64,000 nt of DNA from Variovorax sp. CF079 (GTDB lineage: Bacteria; Pseudomonadota; Gammaproteobacteria; Burkholderiales; Burkholderiaceae_C), in contig NZ_FMZU01000019.1 of assembly GCF_900101545.1 (NCBI RefSeq), positions 1-64,000 on the forward strand, given 5' to 3'. The number at the start of each line of letters is the position of its first letter. The first letter of the stretch is position 1. The position numbers were made by a program, and so were the translations under genes. Of the stretch, positions 54,363-62,213 are shown in pieces. Below the pieces are notes generated by a model that worked only from the letters and a program-made list of their open reading frames with translations, was not told the origin of the DNA and ran no database searches.

Positions 54363-55916
54363 ATGCCCAAGCCGACAGCGCCGCTCACCCCCGCCGATTA
54401 CCTGAAGAAGATCCTCACCGCCCGCGTCTACGACGTCGCGGTCGAGTCCGCGCTCGAGCCGGCGCGCGCCTTGAGCGCGCGGCTGGGCAACACGGTGCTG
54501 CTCAAGCGGGAAGACCAGCAACCCGTCTTCAGCTTCAAGCTGCGCGGCGCCTACAACAAGCTGGCGCACTTGAGCGCCGAGCAGCTCGCCAAGGGCGTGA
54601 TCTGCGCATCGGCTGGCAACCATGCCCAGGGCGTGGCGCTCGGCGCCCACAAGCTGGGCACGCGGGCCGTGGTGGTGATGCCGGTGACCACGCCTCAGCT
54701 CAAGATCGATGCCGTGCGCGCGCTCGGCGGCGAAGTGCAATTGCACGGCGACAGCTATTCCGATGCCTACGTGTACGCGCTCGAACAGCAGAAGATGCAC
54801 GGGCTGACCTTCGTGCACCCCTTCGACGACCCGGACGTGATCGCCGGCCAGGGCACGATCGCGATGGAGATCCTGCGCCAGCACCAGGGCCCGCTCGATG
54901 CCGTGTTCGTCGCCATCGGCGGCGGCGGGTTGATCGCGGGCGTCGCCAACTACATCAAGGCCGTGCGGCCCGAGATCAAGGTGATCGGCGTCCAGATGAA
55001 CGACTCGGACGCGATGATGCAATCGGTCGCGGCCCGTCAACGCGTGACGCTCCCCGACGTCGGCCTGTTTTCCGACGGCACCGCGGTCAAGCTGGTCGGC
55101 GAAGAAACCTTCCGGGTCGCCAGCGACCTGGTGGACGAGTTCATCACGGTCGACACCGATGCCGTATGCGCCGGCATCAAGGACGTGTTCATCGACACGC
55201 GCAGCATCGTCGAGCCTGCCGGCGCGCTCGCGGTAGCCGCGATCAAGCAGTATGTCGAGGCGCACGGCACGCGCGGCGAGACCTACGCGGCCATCCTCTG
55301 CGGCGCCAACATGAACTTCGACCGGCTGCGCTTCGTGGCCGAGCGCGCCGAGGTGGGCGAGGAGCGCGAAGCGCTGTTCGCGGTGACGATTCCCGAGGAA
55401 CGCGGCAGCTTTCGCCGCTTCTGCGAGCTGGTCGGCCAGCTGCCGGGCGCATCGCGCAGCGTGACCGAGTTCAACTACCGCATCAGCGACGCCAGGGAGG
55501 CGCACGTGTTCGTGGGGCTGACCACCACGGCGCGCGGCGAATCGAAGACGATCGCAGACACCTTCGTTGCGCACGGTTTCGGCGCCATCGACCTCACGCA
55601 CGACGAGCTCGCGAAGGAGCACATCCGCCACATGGTCGGCGGCCGCACCGGCCTGGCGCACGACGAGCGGCTGCTGCGCTTCGTGTTTCCCGAACGGCCC
55701 GGCGCGCTGCTGAAGTTCCTGAGCCTCATGGGGCCGACCTGGAACATCAGCCTCTTCCACTACCGCAACCAGGGTGCCGATTACGGCCGCATCCTGGTCG
55801 GGCTGCAGGTGCCGGCGGCCGACCATGCCGCGTTCGACGAGTTCCTGCGGACGCTCGGCTATCCCTTCGTGGAAGAAACCGCCAACCCGGTCTATCGATT
55901 GTTCCTGCAGGCCTGA
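54363..55916 (+). CDS. ilvA: Biosynthetic threonine ammonia-lyase (threonine deaminase)
   Basis: A 517-residue threonine dehydratase, the first enzyme of isoleucine synthesis. PLP binds Lys59 in VFSFKLRGAYN, and the phosphate loop is GGGGL at 186-190. Residues from about 340 to the end hold two ACT-like regulatory domains (ALFAVTIPEERGSF and LRFVFPERPGALLKFL), indicating the Ile-inhibited biosynthetic form rather than the catabolic TdcB. The ATG at 54363 lies beyond the terminator; a longer frame would run through it. A clear ribosome-binding site is not visible. Confidence 0.96.
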   Translation: MPKPTAPLTPADYLKKILTARVYDVAVESALEPARALSARLGNTVLLKREDQQPVFSFKLRGAYNKLAHLSAEQLAKGVICASAGNHAQGVALGAHKLGTRAVVVMPVTTPQLKIDAVRALGGEVQLHGDSYSDAYVYALEQQKMHGLTFVHPFDDPDVIAGQGTIAMEILRQHQGPLDAVFVAIGGGGLIAGVANYIKAVRPEIKVIGVQMNDSDAMMQSVAARQRVTLPDVGLFSDGTAVKLVGEETFRVASDLVDEFITVDTDAVCAGIKDVFIDTRSIVEPAGALAVAAIKQYVEAHGTRGETYAAILCGANMNFDRLRFVAERAEVGEEREALFAVTIPEERGSFRRFCELVGQLPGASRSVTEFNYRISDAREAHVFVGLTTTARGESKTIADTFVAHGFGAIDLTHDELAKEHIRHMVGGRTGLAHDERLLRFVFPERPGALLKFLSLMGPTWNISLFHYRNQGADYGRILVGLQVPAADHAAFDEFLRTLGYPFVEETANPVYRLFLQA

Positions 55917-55931
55917 GGCCCGGCCGACGCC

Positions 55932-56450
55932 TCAGCGCGGCGGGGGCGGCGCCACCACAGGCGGCGGAGCGCCGGGCACGGCAGGCGGCGGATTCGCGGC
56001 GAGCGGTCGCACCGGCAGCTGCAGCGTGAAGGCCGGCGCCGAGTCGAGGCTCGCGCCCAGTGATGCGGCGCGCGTGCTCACGGACTGCAGCACATAGCCG
56101 TCCGCCACCTTGGCCCCGACACGGAACGGCCGCGCCGGCTTGCCGTCGACGGCAATCAGTGCTGCGCCCTGCTGCTCGGTGTCGGCCACCACCCCCTGCA
56201 GCACGAAGCGGCTTGCCGCATCGGGCGTTGCCGCGACCACGGCCTGGCTGGGCACCGCACCCAGCATTTGCGCCACCGCTGTCGAGTCCACGGTCGCGGT
56301 CGCGCCGCTGTTCACCGCGGGCGGCGCGACCGAGTCGGACGGCGACATCAGCCGCAGCCCCCAGAACACGATGCTCGCGGCCGCAAGCGCCCAAAGGCCG
56401 GTCGTCGCAGTGGCCGAGGGCCAGCGTGCGGGTGCGTAGGGAACTGACAT
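55932..56450 (-). CDS. gspC: Type II secretion protein GspC
   Basis: A 172-residue inner-membrane protein: one membrane segment near residues 17-36 (TGLWALAAASIVFWGLRL), a linker, and the homology region (FVLQGVVADTEQQGAALIAVDGKPARPFRVG) read in parts, which contacts the secretin. It ends in a Pro-rich tail without a PDZ domain. It links the outer-membrane secretin to the inner-membrane platform. It is transcribed divergently from gspG, with 64 bases between the start codons; this differs from the gspC-D-E order of enterobacteria. Confidence 0.9.
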   Translation of the reverse strand: MSVPYAPARWPSATATTGLWALAAASIVFWGLRLMSPSDSVAPPAVNSGATATVDSTAVAQMLGAVPSQAVVAATPDAASRFVLQGVVADTEQQGAALIAVDGKPARPFRVGAKVADGYVLQSVSTRAASLGASLDSAPAFTLQLPVRPLAANPPPAVPGAPPPVVAPPPPR

Positions 56451-56514
56451 GGGGCCGGATTATCATTCAGTGAATGCCGCAAGGCCGCTTCTTTTGATCT
56501 CCTCCCCACCTTTC

Positions 56515-56955
56515 ATGCCCCTTTCCCACCGCCCTCTTGTGCGCGCCCTGCAACGCGGCTTCACGCTGATCGAGCTGATGGTCGTGCTGGTCATCATCGG
56601 CGTGCTGGCTGCCTTGATCGTGCCGAACGTGATCGAGCGTGCCGACGACGCACGCGTCACCGCCGCCAAGACCGACGTCAACAACCTGATGCAGGCGCTC
56701 AAGCTCTACCGGCTCGACAACCAGCGCTACCCCACGTCCGAGCAAGGCCTGCAGGCGCTGCTCGCCCGTCCCACCAGCGGCCCCGCCGCACCCAACTGGA
56801 AACCCTACGTCGAGAAGCTGCCGAACGACCCCTGGGGGCGGCCCTACCAGTACATGAACCCGGGCCTCAAGGGCGAGATCGACGTGCTTTCGCTCGGCGC
56901 CGACGGCCAGCCCGGTGGCGAAGGCAAGAATGCCGACATCGGCAGCTGGCAATAG
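56515..56955 (+). CDS. gspG: Type II secretion major pseudopilin GspG
   Basis: A 146-residue pseudopilin. The prepilin peptidase site is RG-FTLIELMVV, cut after Gly15, with Glu5 of the mature chain. The mature part carries DNNLMQALKLYRLDNQRYPT-like spacing typical of GspG and C-terminal calcium-site residues (LSLGADGQPGGEGKNADIGSW). It builds the shaft of the pseudopilus. The ATG at 56515 gives the usual short leader. Confidence 0.97.
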   Translation: MPLSHRPLVRALQRGFTLIELMVVLVIIGVLAALIVPNVIERADDARVTAAKTDVNNLMQALKLYRLDNQRYPTSEQGLQALLARPTSGPAAPNWKPYVEKLPNDPWGRPYQYMNPGLKGEIDVLSLGADGQPGGEGKNADIGSWQ

Positions 56956-57433
56956 GCGCAGCGCCCCCCGCTCCGATCGCGCCCGCCGCCGCACCGGCGG
57001 TTTCACGCTGCTCGAACTGCTGGTGGTGATCGCGATCATCGCGCTCGCCACGGCCGGCGTCGGGCTCGCGCTGCGCGATTCGGGCCAGGCCACGCTCGAC
57101 CGCGAAGCCGAGCGGCTCGCGGCGCTCTTCGAATCGGCACGCGCGCAATCCCGTGCGAGCGGCATCGCGGTGCGCTGGCGTCCGACGCCGCAAGGCCCCG
57201 GGGACTTCGTCTTCGACGGCCTGCAGCCCGGCACTTTGCCGATCGCCTGGCTTGCCGACGGCATCGCCGCGCAACCGCTGGCCGCCGACGGCTCCGCGAT
57301 CCCGGCGCTGCAGCTGGGGCCCGAACCGATCATCGCGGCGCAGCAGGTGCTGCTCACCATGGATGGCCCGCCGGCGCGCAGCCTGCGCATCGGCACCGAC
57401 GGGCTGCGGCCTTTCGCGGTGGTTGCGCCGTGA
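56930..57433 (+). CDS. gspH: Type II secretion minor pseudopilin GspH
   Basis: About 167 residues. The prepilin site is GG-FTLLELLVVIAII after a basic leader of 24 residues, longer than usual, and the rest matches the GspH/FimT-like fold. The start is uncertain: the ATG at 56930 lies inside the end of gspG with AAGG upstream, and a GTG at 56915 is also possible. The stop overlaps the gspI start (GTGA). Confidence 0.9.
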   Translation: MPTSAAGNRRSAPRSDRARRRTGGFTLLELLVVIAIIALATAGVGLALRDSGQATLDREAERLAALFESARAQSRASGIAVRWRPTPQGPGDFVFDGLQPGTLPIAWLADGIAAQPLAADGSAIPALQLGPEPIIAAQQVLLTMDGPPARSLRIGTDGLRPFAVVAP

Positions 57434-57786
57434 AGCAGGCAGGTTTCACGCTGATCGAAGTGCTGGTCGCGCTGGGCATCGTCGCGATCGCTTTGATGGC
57501 CGGCTCGCAGGCCACGATGGCGCTCACGCGCAACGCGCAGCGCCAATCGGACATGCTGCTGGCGCAGCTCTGCGCCGAGAACGAACTGATCAAGGCCCGG
57601 CTCGCGCGGCAGTTGCCGGCGGTCGGCGATGCAGGCCTGGTCTGCACCCAGGCCAACGTGAGCTTCGCCGTCACCGTCTCGACCACGCCCACGCTGAACC
57701 CGAACTTCCGCCGCGTCGACGTCCAGGTGCGCGATGCGGCCGAGGCGCCGGTGCTGCGCTTGTCCACTGTCGTGGGACGCTATTGA
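57430..57786 (+). CDS. gspI: Type II secretion minor pseudopilin GspI
   Basis: A 118-residue minor pseudopilin with the prepilin motif MKQAG-FTLIEVLVALGIVAIALMA and a short globular domain, standard for GspI. It starts with GTG at 57430, overlapping the gspH stop by four bases, and its stop shares one base with the gspJ start (TGATG). It forms the tip complex with GspJ and GspK. Confidence 0.93.
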   Translation: MKQAGFTLIEVLVALGIVAIALMAGSQATMALTRNAQRQSDMLLAQLCAENELIKARLARQLPAVGDAGLVCTQANVSFAVTVSTTPTLNPNFRRVDVQVRDAAEAPVLRLSTVVGRY

Positions 57787-58451
57787 TGCGCAGATCCAGA
57801 GGCTTCACGCTGATCGAGCTGCTGGTCGCGATCGCGGTGATGGCGCTGCTCGCGCTGATGAGCTGGCGCGGCCTGGAGAGCATGGCGCAGGCGCAGGCCC
57901 TGAACCGCGAACGAGGCGATGCCATGCTCACGCTGCAGGCTGCGCTGTCGCAATGGAACGCGGATCTCGATGCCACGACGGCGCTGGCGCAGATCCGGCC
58001 CATGGACTGGGACGGCCGCGTGCTGCGCCTCACGCGGCGCAGCACCGACAGCGCCCAGTCGGTGGTCTATGTGGTCGCCTGGACCCTGCGCGCCGATGCG
58101 GCCGTGGGTGCGCGCTGGCAGCGTTGGCAATCGCCCGGCATCATCACCCGCGCCGAATGGCAACAAGCCTGGGACCGCGCCGCCGCATGGGGCCAGGACG
58201 GCAGCGCCAGCACGAGTTCCAGCAGCGAGTTGCGCGGCGCCGAGCTCGGGCTGATGCCGGTCGAGGCCTGGCAGCTCTACTACTTCCGCAACGACAGCTG
58301 GAGCCCGGCGGTCGGCGCCGAGGTGCTCGGCACAAGCACGCCCTTGCCCGAAGGCGTGCGCCTGGTGCTGAGCCTGCCGCCCGGCCCGGCGCTCGCGGGG
58401 CTGCTGACCCGCGACTGGGTGCGGCCCACCGCAACGGCGCCCAAGTCATGA
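57786..58451 (+). CDS. gspJ: Type II secretion minor pseudopilin GspJ
   Basis: A 221-residue minor pseudopilin. MRRSRG-FTLIELLVAIAVMALLALMSWRGL is the leader and N-terminal helix (cut after Gly6); the downstream region has the GspJ-type beta-rich fold. The stop overlaps the gspK start (ATGA). It belongs to the pseudopilus tip. Confidence 0.95.
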   Translation: MRRSRGFTLIELLVAIAVMALLALMSWRGLESMAQAQALNRERGDAMLTLQAALSQWNADLDATTALAQIRPMDWDGRVLRLTRRSTDSAQSVVYVVAWTLRADAAVGARWQRWQSPGIITRAEWQQAWDRAAAWGQDGSASTSSSSELRGAELGLMPVEAWQLYYFRNDSWSPAVGAEVLGTSTPLPEGVRLVLSLPPGPALAGLLTRDWVRPTATAPKS

Positions 58452-59494
58452 AGAAGACGCGATCGAAGTCCGCCAGAGACACGCGCGGTGCCGCACTGCT
58501 GGCCGCCATGCTGACCGTCACGCTGGTCGCCACCTTCGCTGCCGCGGCGCTCTGGCAGCAATGGCGCGCGGTCGAGGTCGAGGCGGCCGAGCGGGCGCGG
58601 GTGCAGTCGGCCTGGGTGCTGATCGGCGCGCTCGACTGGTCGCGCCTGATCCTGCGCGAGGACGCCCGGGCCGGCGGCGGCACCGGCGTGGACCACCTGG
58701 CCGAGCCCTGGGCCGTGCCGCTGGAGGAAGCCAAGCTGACGAGCTTTCTCTCGGCCGAGAAGAACATCGCCAGCGATGTGCTCGAAGGCCTGCCCGATGC
58801 CTTTCTTTCGGGCCGCATCGTCGATGCCCAGTCCAAGCTCAACGTGCGGAACCTGGTTGAGGGCGGCAAGCCCGTGGCCGCATCGGTCGCCGCCTTCACC
58901 AAGCTGTTCGAGTTGCTGGGCCTGCCCGCGCAGGAACTGGCGGCGCTGACCGCCAACCTGCAACGCGCCCTGCCGGCCGCCGCGACGACCGGCACAGGCA
59001 CAGGCACAGGCACAGGAACCGGCACCACGCCCCCCGCCGCGACCCCCGACACCTCGGCCACCGGCCCGCTGATGCCCCAGCGCACTTCCCAGCTGGTCTG
59101 GCTCGGCCTCTCGCCCACCACGGTGGCCGCGCTGCAGCCCTACGTCACCGTGCTGCCGGCGGGCACGAAGCTCAACATCAACACCGCCAACGCCGAAGCC
59201 TTGTTCGCCAGCGTTCCCGCGCTCGATCTGGCAGGTGCCAAGCGCCTGGTGGCGCAGCGCACACGCAGCCACTTCCGCTCCCTGAGCGACGCGAACCGTC
59301 TCTTGCAGGACAGCTCGACGCAGTTCGGCGAACAGCACAGCGTGGGGAGCAACTACTTCGAAGTGCATGGGCGGCTGCGGCTGGACCGCACCTGGGTCGA
59401 GGAGCAGTCGCTGCTGCGCCGCGACGGCATCGAGGTGCGCATCGTGTGGCGCGAACGTGGTGCGGGCGCCACGCCGGCGGCACCGAAGCCCTGA
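58448..59494 (+). CDS. gspK: Type II secretion minor pseudopilin GspK
   Basis: A 348-residue protein, the largest minor pseudopilin. Its leader RG-AALLAAMLTVTLVATFAAA lacks the Glu at position 5, as is typical for GspK, which caps the pseudopilus. The saposin-like alpha-domain part carries NVRNLVEGG, and the helix-hairpin-helix-like LNINTANAEALFASVPAL follows. A Gly-Thr repeat (about residues 181-193) is coded by hexanucleotide repeats. The last GspG-K gene before a short gap. Confidence 0.93.
   Translation: MKKTRSKSARDTRGAALLAAMLTVTLVATFAAAALWQQWRAVEVEAAERARVQSAWVLIGALDWSRLILREDARAGGGTGVDHLAEPWAVPLEEAKLTSFLSAEKNIASDVLEGLPDAFLSGRIVDAQSKLNVRNLVEGGKPVAASVAAFTKLFELLGLPAQELAALTANLQRALPAAATTGTGTGTGTGTGTTPPAATPDTSATGPLMPQRTSQLVWLGLSPTTVAALQPYVTVLPAGTKLNINTANAEALFASVPALDLAGAKRLVAQRTRSHFRSLSDANRLLQDSSTQFGEQHSVGSNYFEVHGRLRLDRTWVEEQSLLRRDGIEVRIVWRERGAGATPAAPKP
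58991..59026 (+). repeat. Hexanucleotide tandem repeat in gspK
   Basis: Four exact GGCACA units followed by GGAACC and GGCACC, coding for a Gly-Thr run. A change of one unit would keep the reading frame, so length variation would alter the linker without inactivating the protein. Confidence 0.85.
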
Positions 59495-59501
59495 AGCGGA
59501 A

Positions 59502-59578
59502 ACTTTTAGTCACGCTTATAGGATAAAAAGCACTCGAGCGCCCACGCCACGGGCGTAACGCGCTATCAAATATGTAGC
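59502..59578. repeat. Short palindromic intergenic repeat between gspK and gspL
   Basis: A non-coding block with an AT-rich start (TTATAGGATAAAAAGC), a GC-rich centre forming CGCCC/GGGCG, and CGCTATCAAATATGTAGC at the end. The arrangement is like the dispersed palindromic repeats common in Acidovorax and relatives. I recognise the type, not a named family. Confidence 0.4.
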
Positions 59579-59579
59579 G

Positions 59580-59606
59580 GGTGGATGTGAACCATCCACC
59601 TACAAT
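59580..59606 (+). promoter_or_regulatory. Inverted repeat and possible minus-10 upstream of gspL
   Basis: GGTGGATG (59580-59587) and CATCCACC (59593-59600) are exact complements separated by five bases. TACAAT at 59601-59606 could be a minus-10 for gspL. No matching minus-35 is evident, so the repeat may be an activator or repressor site, or simply an mRNA hairpin. Confidence 0.35.
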
Positions 59607-59627
59607 GACCACCCCTCACCGATCGCC

Positions 59628-60836
59628 ATGGCCTTATTGCTCGTCACCGTCCCGCTCCCGCCCGTTCCCGCCGGCGGCGAGTACGGCTGGGCGGTCTGGT
59701 CCAGCGACGGCCGCAAGCTGCGCTCTCAGGGAAGCGCGCCGCCGGCGCTGCTGCCGAGCGGGGACGAAGTGATCCTGGGCGTGCCCGCGGCCGCCCTCTC
59801 CTGGCACCAGGTCACGATGCCGCAGGGCAGCATGAGCGGCGCCGTGCGCGTGCGCTCGGTGCTCAATGGCCTGCTCGAAGACCGGTTGCTCGACGACCCG
59901 GAGCTGCTGCACTTCGCGCTGGAGCCCGGCGCCCGCGCTGGTGCGCCTGCGTGGGTGGCGGCCTGCAACCGGATCTGGCTGCGCAGCGCGGTGCAGGCCC
60001 TCGAAGCCGCGGGCCGTCGCGTCACGCGGATCATTCCCGAATTCGCGCCGCAGCCGACCGGCGCCGCTCCGATGGTCCTCGCGATAGGCGAGCCGGACGC
60101 CGCGCAGCTCGTGATCTGCGACACCCAGGGTGTGACCGCACTCCCCCTCGACAGCGCCGGCGTTGCGCTGCTCGGCACGCCCCCCGAAGGCACGACGATG
60201 CTGGCCGAGCCCGCGGTGGCCGAACTGGCCGAAAGCCTGCTCGGGCGCCGCGTGCCGATCGTCAAGCCGGCCGCACGCTGGCTGCAGGCCAGCCGCTCGC
60301 CCTGGGATCTGGCGCAGTTCGACCTCGCGTCCACCGGCCGCGCCCGCGCGAGCAAGAAGCTCGCGGCCATCTGGCGCGCCGTGTGGCACGGGCCCGAGTG
60401 GCGTGCAGCGCGCTGGGGCGCGCTGGTCCTGCTGCTGGCCCAGCTCGTCGGCCTCAACGCCTGGGCCTGGAAGGAGCGCAGCGCGCTCGACAGCAAGCGC
60501 ACCATGGTGAACAGCATCCTCAAGCAGACTTTTCCATCGGTGCAACTGGTGGTCGATGCCCCGGTGCAGATGGCACGCGAAGTCGCCTCGTTGCAGCAAG
60601 CCACCGGCGGCGTCGCCGCGGCCGATTTCGAACCCATGCTGGGCGTACTGGCAGGCAGCCTGCCATCCGGCCGCGTGCCCAGCGCCATCGACTACAGCGC
60701 CGGCCAGTTGCGGCTGCGCGGCCTGGGCTTGCAGCCCGCCGAGGCAGACAGCGTCGCGGCCACGCTGTCCGCGCGCGGCTACAGCGCGCGCAGCGAAGGC
60801 GATCTGCTGCTGGTTCAGGCGGAGGCTGCGCGATGA
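59628..60836 (+). CDS. gspL: Type II secretion protein GspL
   Basis: A 402-residue bitopic protein. The cytoplasmic actin-like domain (residues 1 to about 250) recruits the ATPase GspE; a membrane segment follows near 265-282 (ALVLLLAQLVGLNAWAW), then a periplasmic ferredoxin-like domain to the end. The ATG at 59628 follows a 133-base gap after gspK. The stop overlaps the gspM start (ATGA). Confidence 0.92.
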   Translation: MALLLVTVPLPPVPAGGEYGWAVWSSDGRKLRSQGSAPPALLPSGDEVILGVPAAALSWHQVTMPQGSMSGAVRVRSVLNGLLEDRLLDDPELLHFALEPGARAGAPAWVAACNRIWLRSAVQALEAAGRRVTRIIPEFAPQPTGAAPMVLAIGEPDAAQLVICDTQGVTALPLDSAGVALLGTPPEGTTMLAEPAVAELAESLLGRRVPIVKPAARWLQASRSPWDLAQFDLASTGRARASKKLAAIWRAVWHGPEWRAARWGALVLLLAQLVGLNAWAWKERSALDSKRTMVNSILKQTFPSVQLVVDAPVQMAREVASLQQATGGVAAADFEPMLGVLAGSLPSGRVPSAIDYSAGQLRLRGLGLQPAEADSVAATLSARGYSARSEGDLLLVQAEAAR

Positions 60837-61399
60837 ACAGCTGGCTCGAATCCCTCGAAGCACGCTGGCAGGCCTGGTGGCCCGAACTCGAGCCGCGCGA
60901 GCAGCGCATGATCGCGATCGCCGCCGCGCTGGTGGTGCTGGCCCTGCTCTGGTGGGTGATGCTGGCGCCCGCGCTGCGCACGCTGTCATCGGCGCCGGCC
61001 GAGCACGCAAGACTCGATGCGCAGCTGCAGCAGATGACCCGCCTGCAGACGCAAGCCAAGGCCCTGCAGTCCCAGCCGCGCGCCAGCCGCGACGACGCCA
61101 TGCGCGCGCTCGAAACCTCGGTGCGCCAGAGCCTCGGGCCCAACGCCCAGATGCAACCCGCTGCTGCCGGCGAAGGCGTGACGATCGCCATGCGCACCAC
61201 CCCCGCCGGCACGCTCGCCCAATGGCTGGCACAGGCGCGCAGCAATGCGCGCGCCGTGCCGCGCGAGGCGCATCTGACGCGCACCGCGCAAGGCGCGCCG
61301 GCCGCCTCTTCCCCCGCCGCCGCGGCTGCCAAAGGCGCCGGCGAGCCTTCCGCCGTGCGCTGGGACGGCACGCTGGTCATGAGCCTGCCGGCACGTTGA
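60833..61399 (+). CDS. gspM: Type II secretion protein GspM
   Basis: A 188-residue bitopic protein: a short cytoplasmic start, a membrane segment at about 26-46 (MIAIAAALVVLALLWWVML), coiled-coil-like linker (LDAQLQQMTRLQTQAKAL) and a small periplasmic domain. It stabilises GspL in the inner-membrane platform. It starts within the gspL stop (ATGA) and ends 14 bases before gspN. Confidence 0.92.
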   Translation: MNSWLESLEARWQAWWPELEPREQRMIAIAAALVVLALLWWVMLAPALRTLSSAPAEHARLDAQLQQMTRLQTQAKALQSQPRASRDDAMRALETSVRQSLGPNAQMQPAAAGEGVTIAMRTTPAGTLAQWLAQARSNARAVPREAHLTRTAQGAPAASSPAAAAAKGAGEPSAVRWDGTLVMSLPAR

Positions 61400-61413
61400 A
61401 CGTCGATCCCGCC

Positions 61414-62211
61414 ATGGCCACCCGAAGCTCTCCAGCCCTCGGCACATCGACCGGCCGGCGCTGGGCCCTGCTCGGCGCGCTGATCGGTGCGGTGCTGGCG
61501 CTCACGGTGTACGCACCGGCGCGCTGGCTGGCCGCCTGGCTGGCGCAGCAGAGCGATGGCCACCTGCAACTGGTCAATGCGCGCGGAACGGTCTGGAACG
61601 GCAGCGCGGGTGTCGTGTTCTCCAGCGGCGGGAGCGGCGCCGAATCGATTTCGCTGCCGGGCACACTGGGCTGGACATTGCGGCCGCGCTGGGACGGCAT
61701 CGTCGCCGCGCTCGACATCCCTTGCTGCGCGCCGCAAGCGCTGCAGTTCAAGGCGCGCCCGCGGCCCAGCGGACTGCAGCTCGAATGGCGCGACGGCCAG
61801 TCCCGCTGGCCCGCCGCGCTGCTCAGCGGTTTCGGCGCGCCCTGGAACACCCTCAAGCCCGAAGGCGTGCTCGACATCTCCATGCAGGCCTTCGCGATGC
61901 AATGGAACGGCCCGCAACTGGGCCTCGCCGGCCGCGCCACGCTCGACGCCACCGACATCTCGTCCAGCCTCTCGACGCTCAAGCCGATGGGCAGCTACCG
62001 CCTCACGCTCGAGGGCGGGCCGACGCCGACCCTCCTGCTGACCACCCGCGAAGGCAGCCTGCAGCTCAGCGGCAGCGGCCAATGGAACGGAAGTGCGCTG
62101 CGCTTCGACGGCGAAGCCAGCGCCGCCCCGGGGCGCGAGGATGCGCTTTCGAATTTGTTGAATATCATCGGGCGACGCGAAGGCGCGCGCTCGCTCATCA
62201 CATTGGGTTGA
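61414..62211 (+). CDS. gspN: Type II secretion protein GspN
   Basis: A 265-residue protein with an N-terminal membrane anchor (ALLGALIGAVLALTVYAP) and a beta-rich periplasmic part containing VWNGSAGVVFSSG, the GspN hallmark of an early Trp-Asn-Gly. GspN is present only in some T2SS lineages, including Xanthomonas and Burkholderiales, and is not essential in all. It lies directly before gspD with two bases between. Confidence 0.88.
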   Translation: MATRSSPALGTSTGRRWALLGALIGAVLALTVYAPARWLAAWLAQQSDGHLQLVNARGTVWNGSAGVVFSSGGSGAESISLPGTLGWTLRPRWDGIVAALDIPCCAPQALQFKARPRPSGLQLEWRDGQSRWPAALLSGFGAPWNTLKPEGVLDISMQAFAMQWNGPQLGLAGRATLDATDISSSLSTLKPMGSYRLTLEGGPTPTLLLTTREGSLQLSGSGQWNGSALRFDGEASAAPGREDALSNLLNIIGRREGARSLITLG

Positions 62212-62213
62212 CC

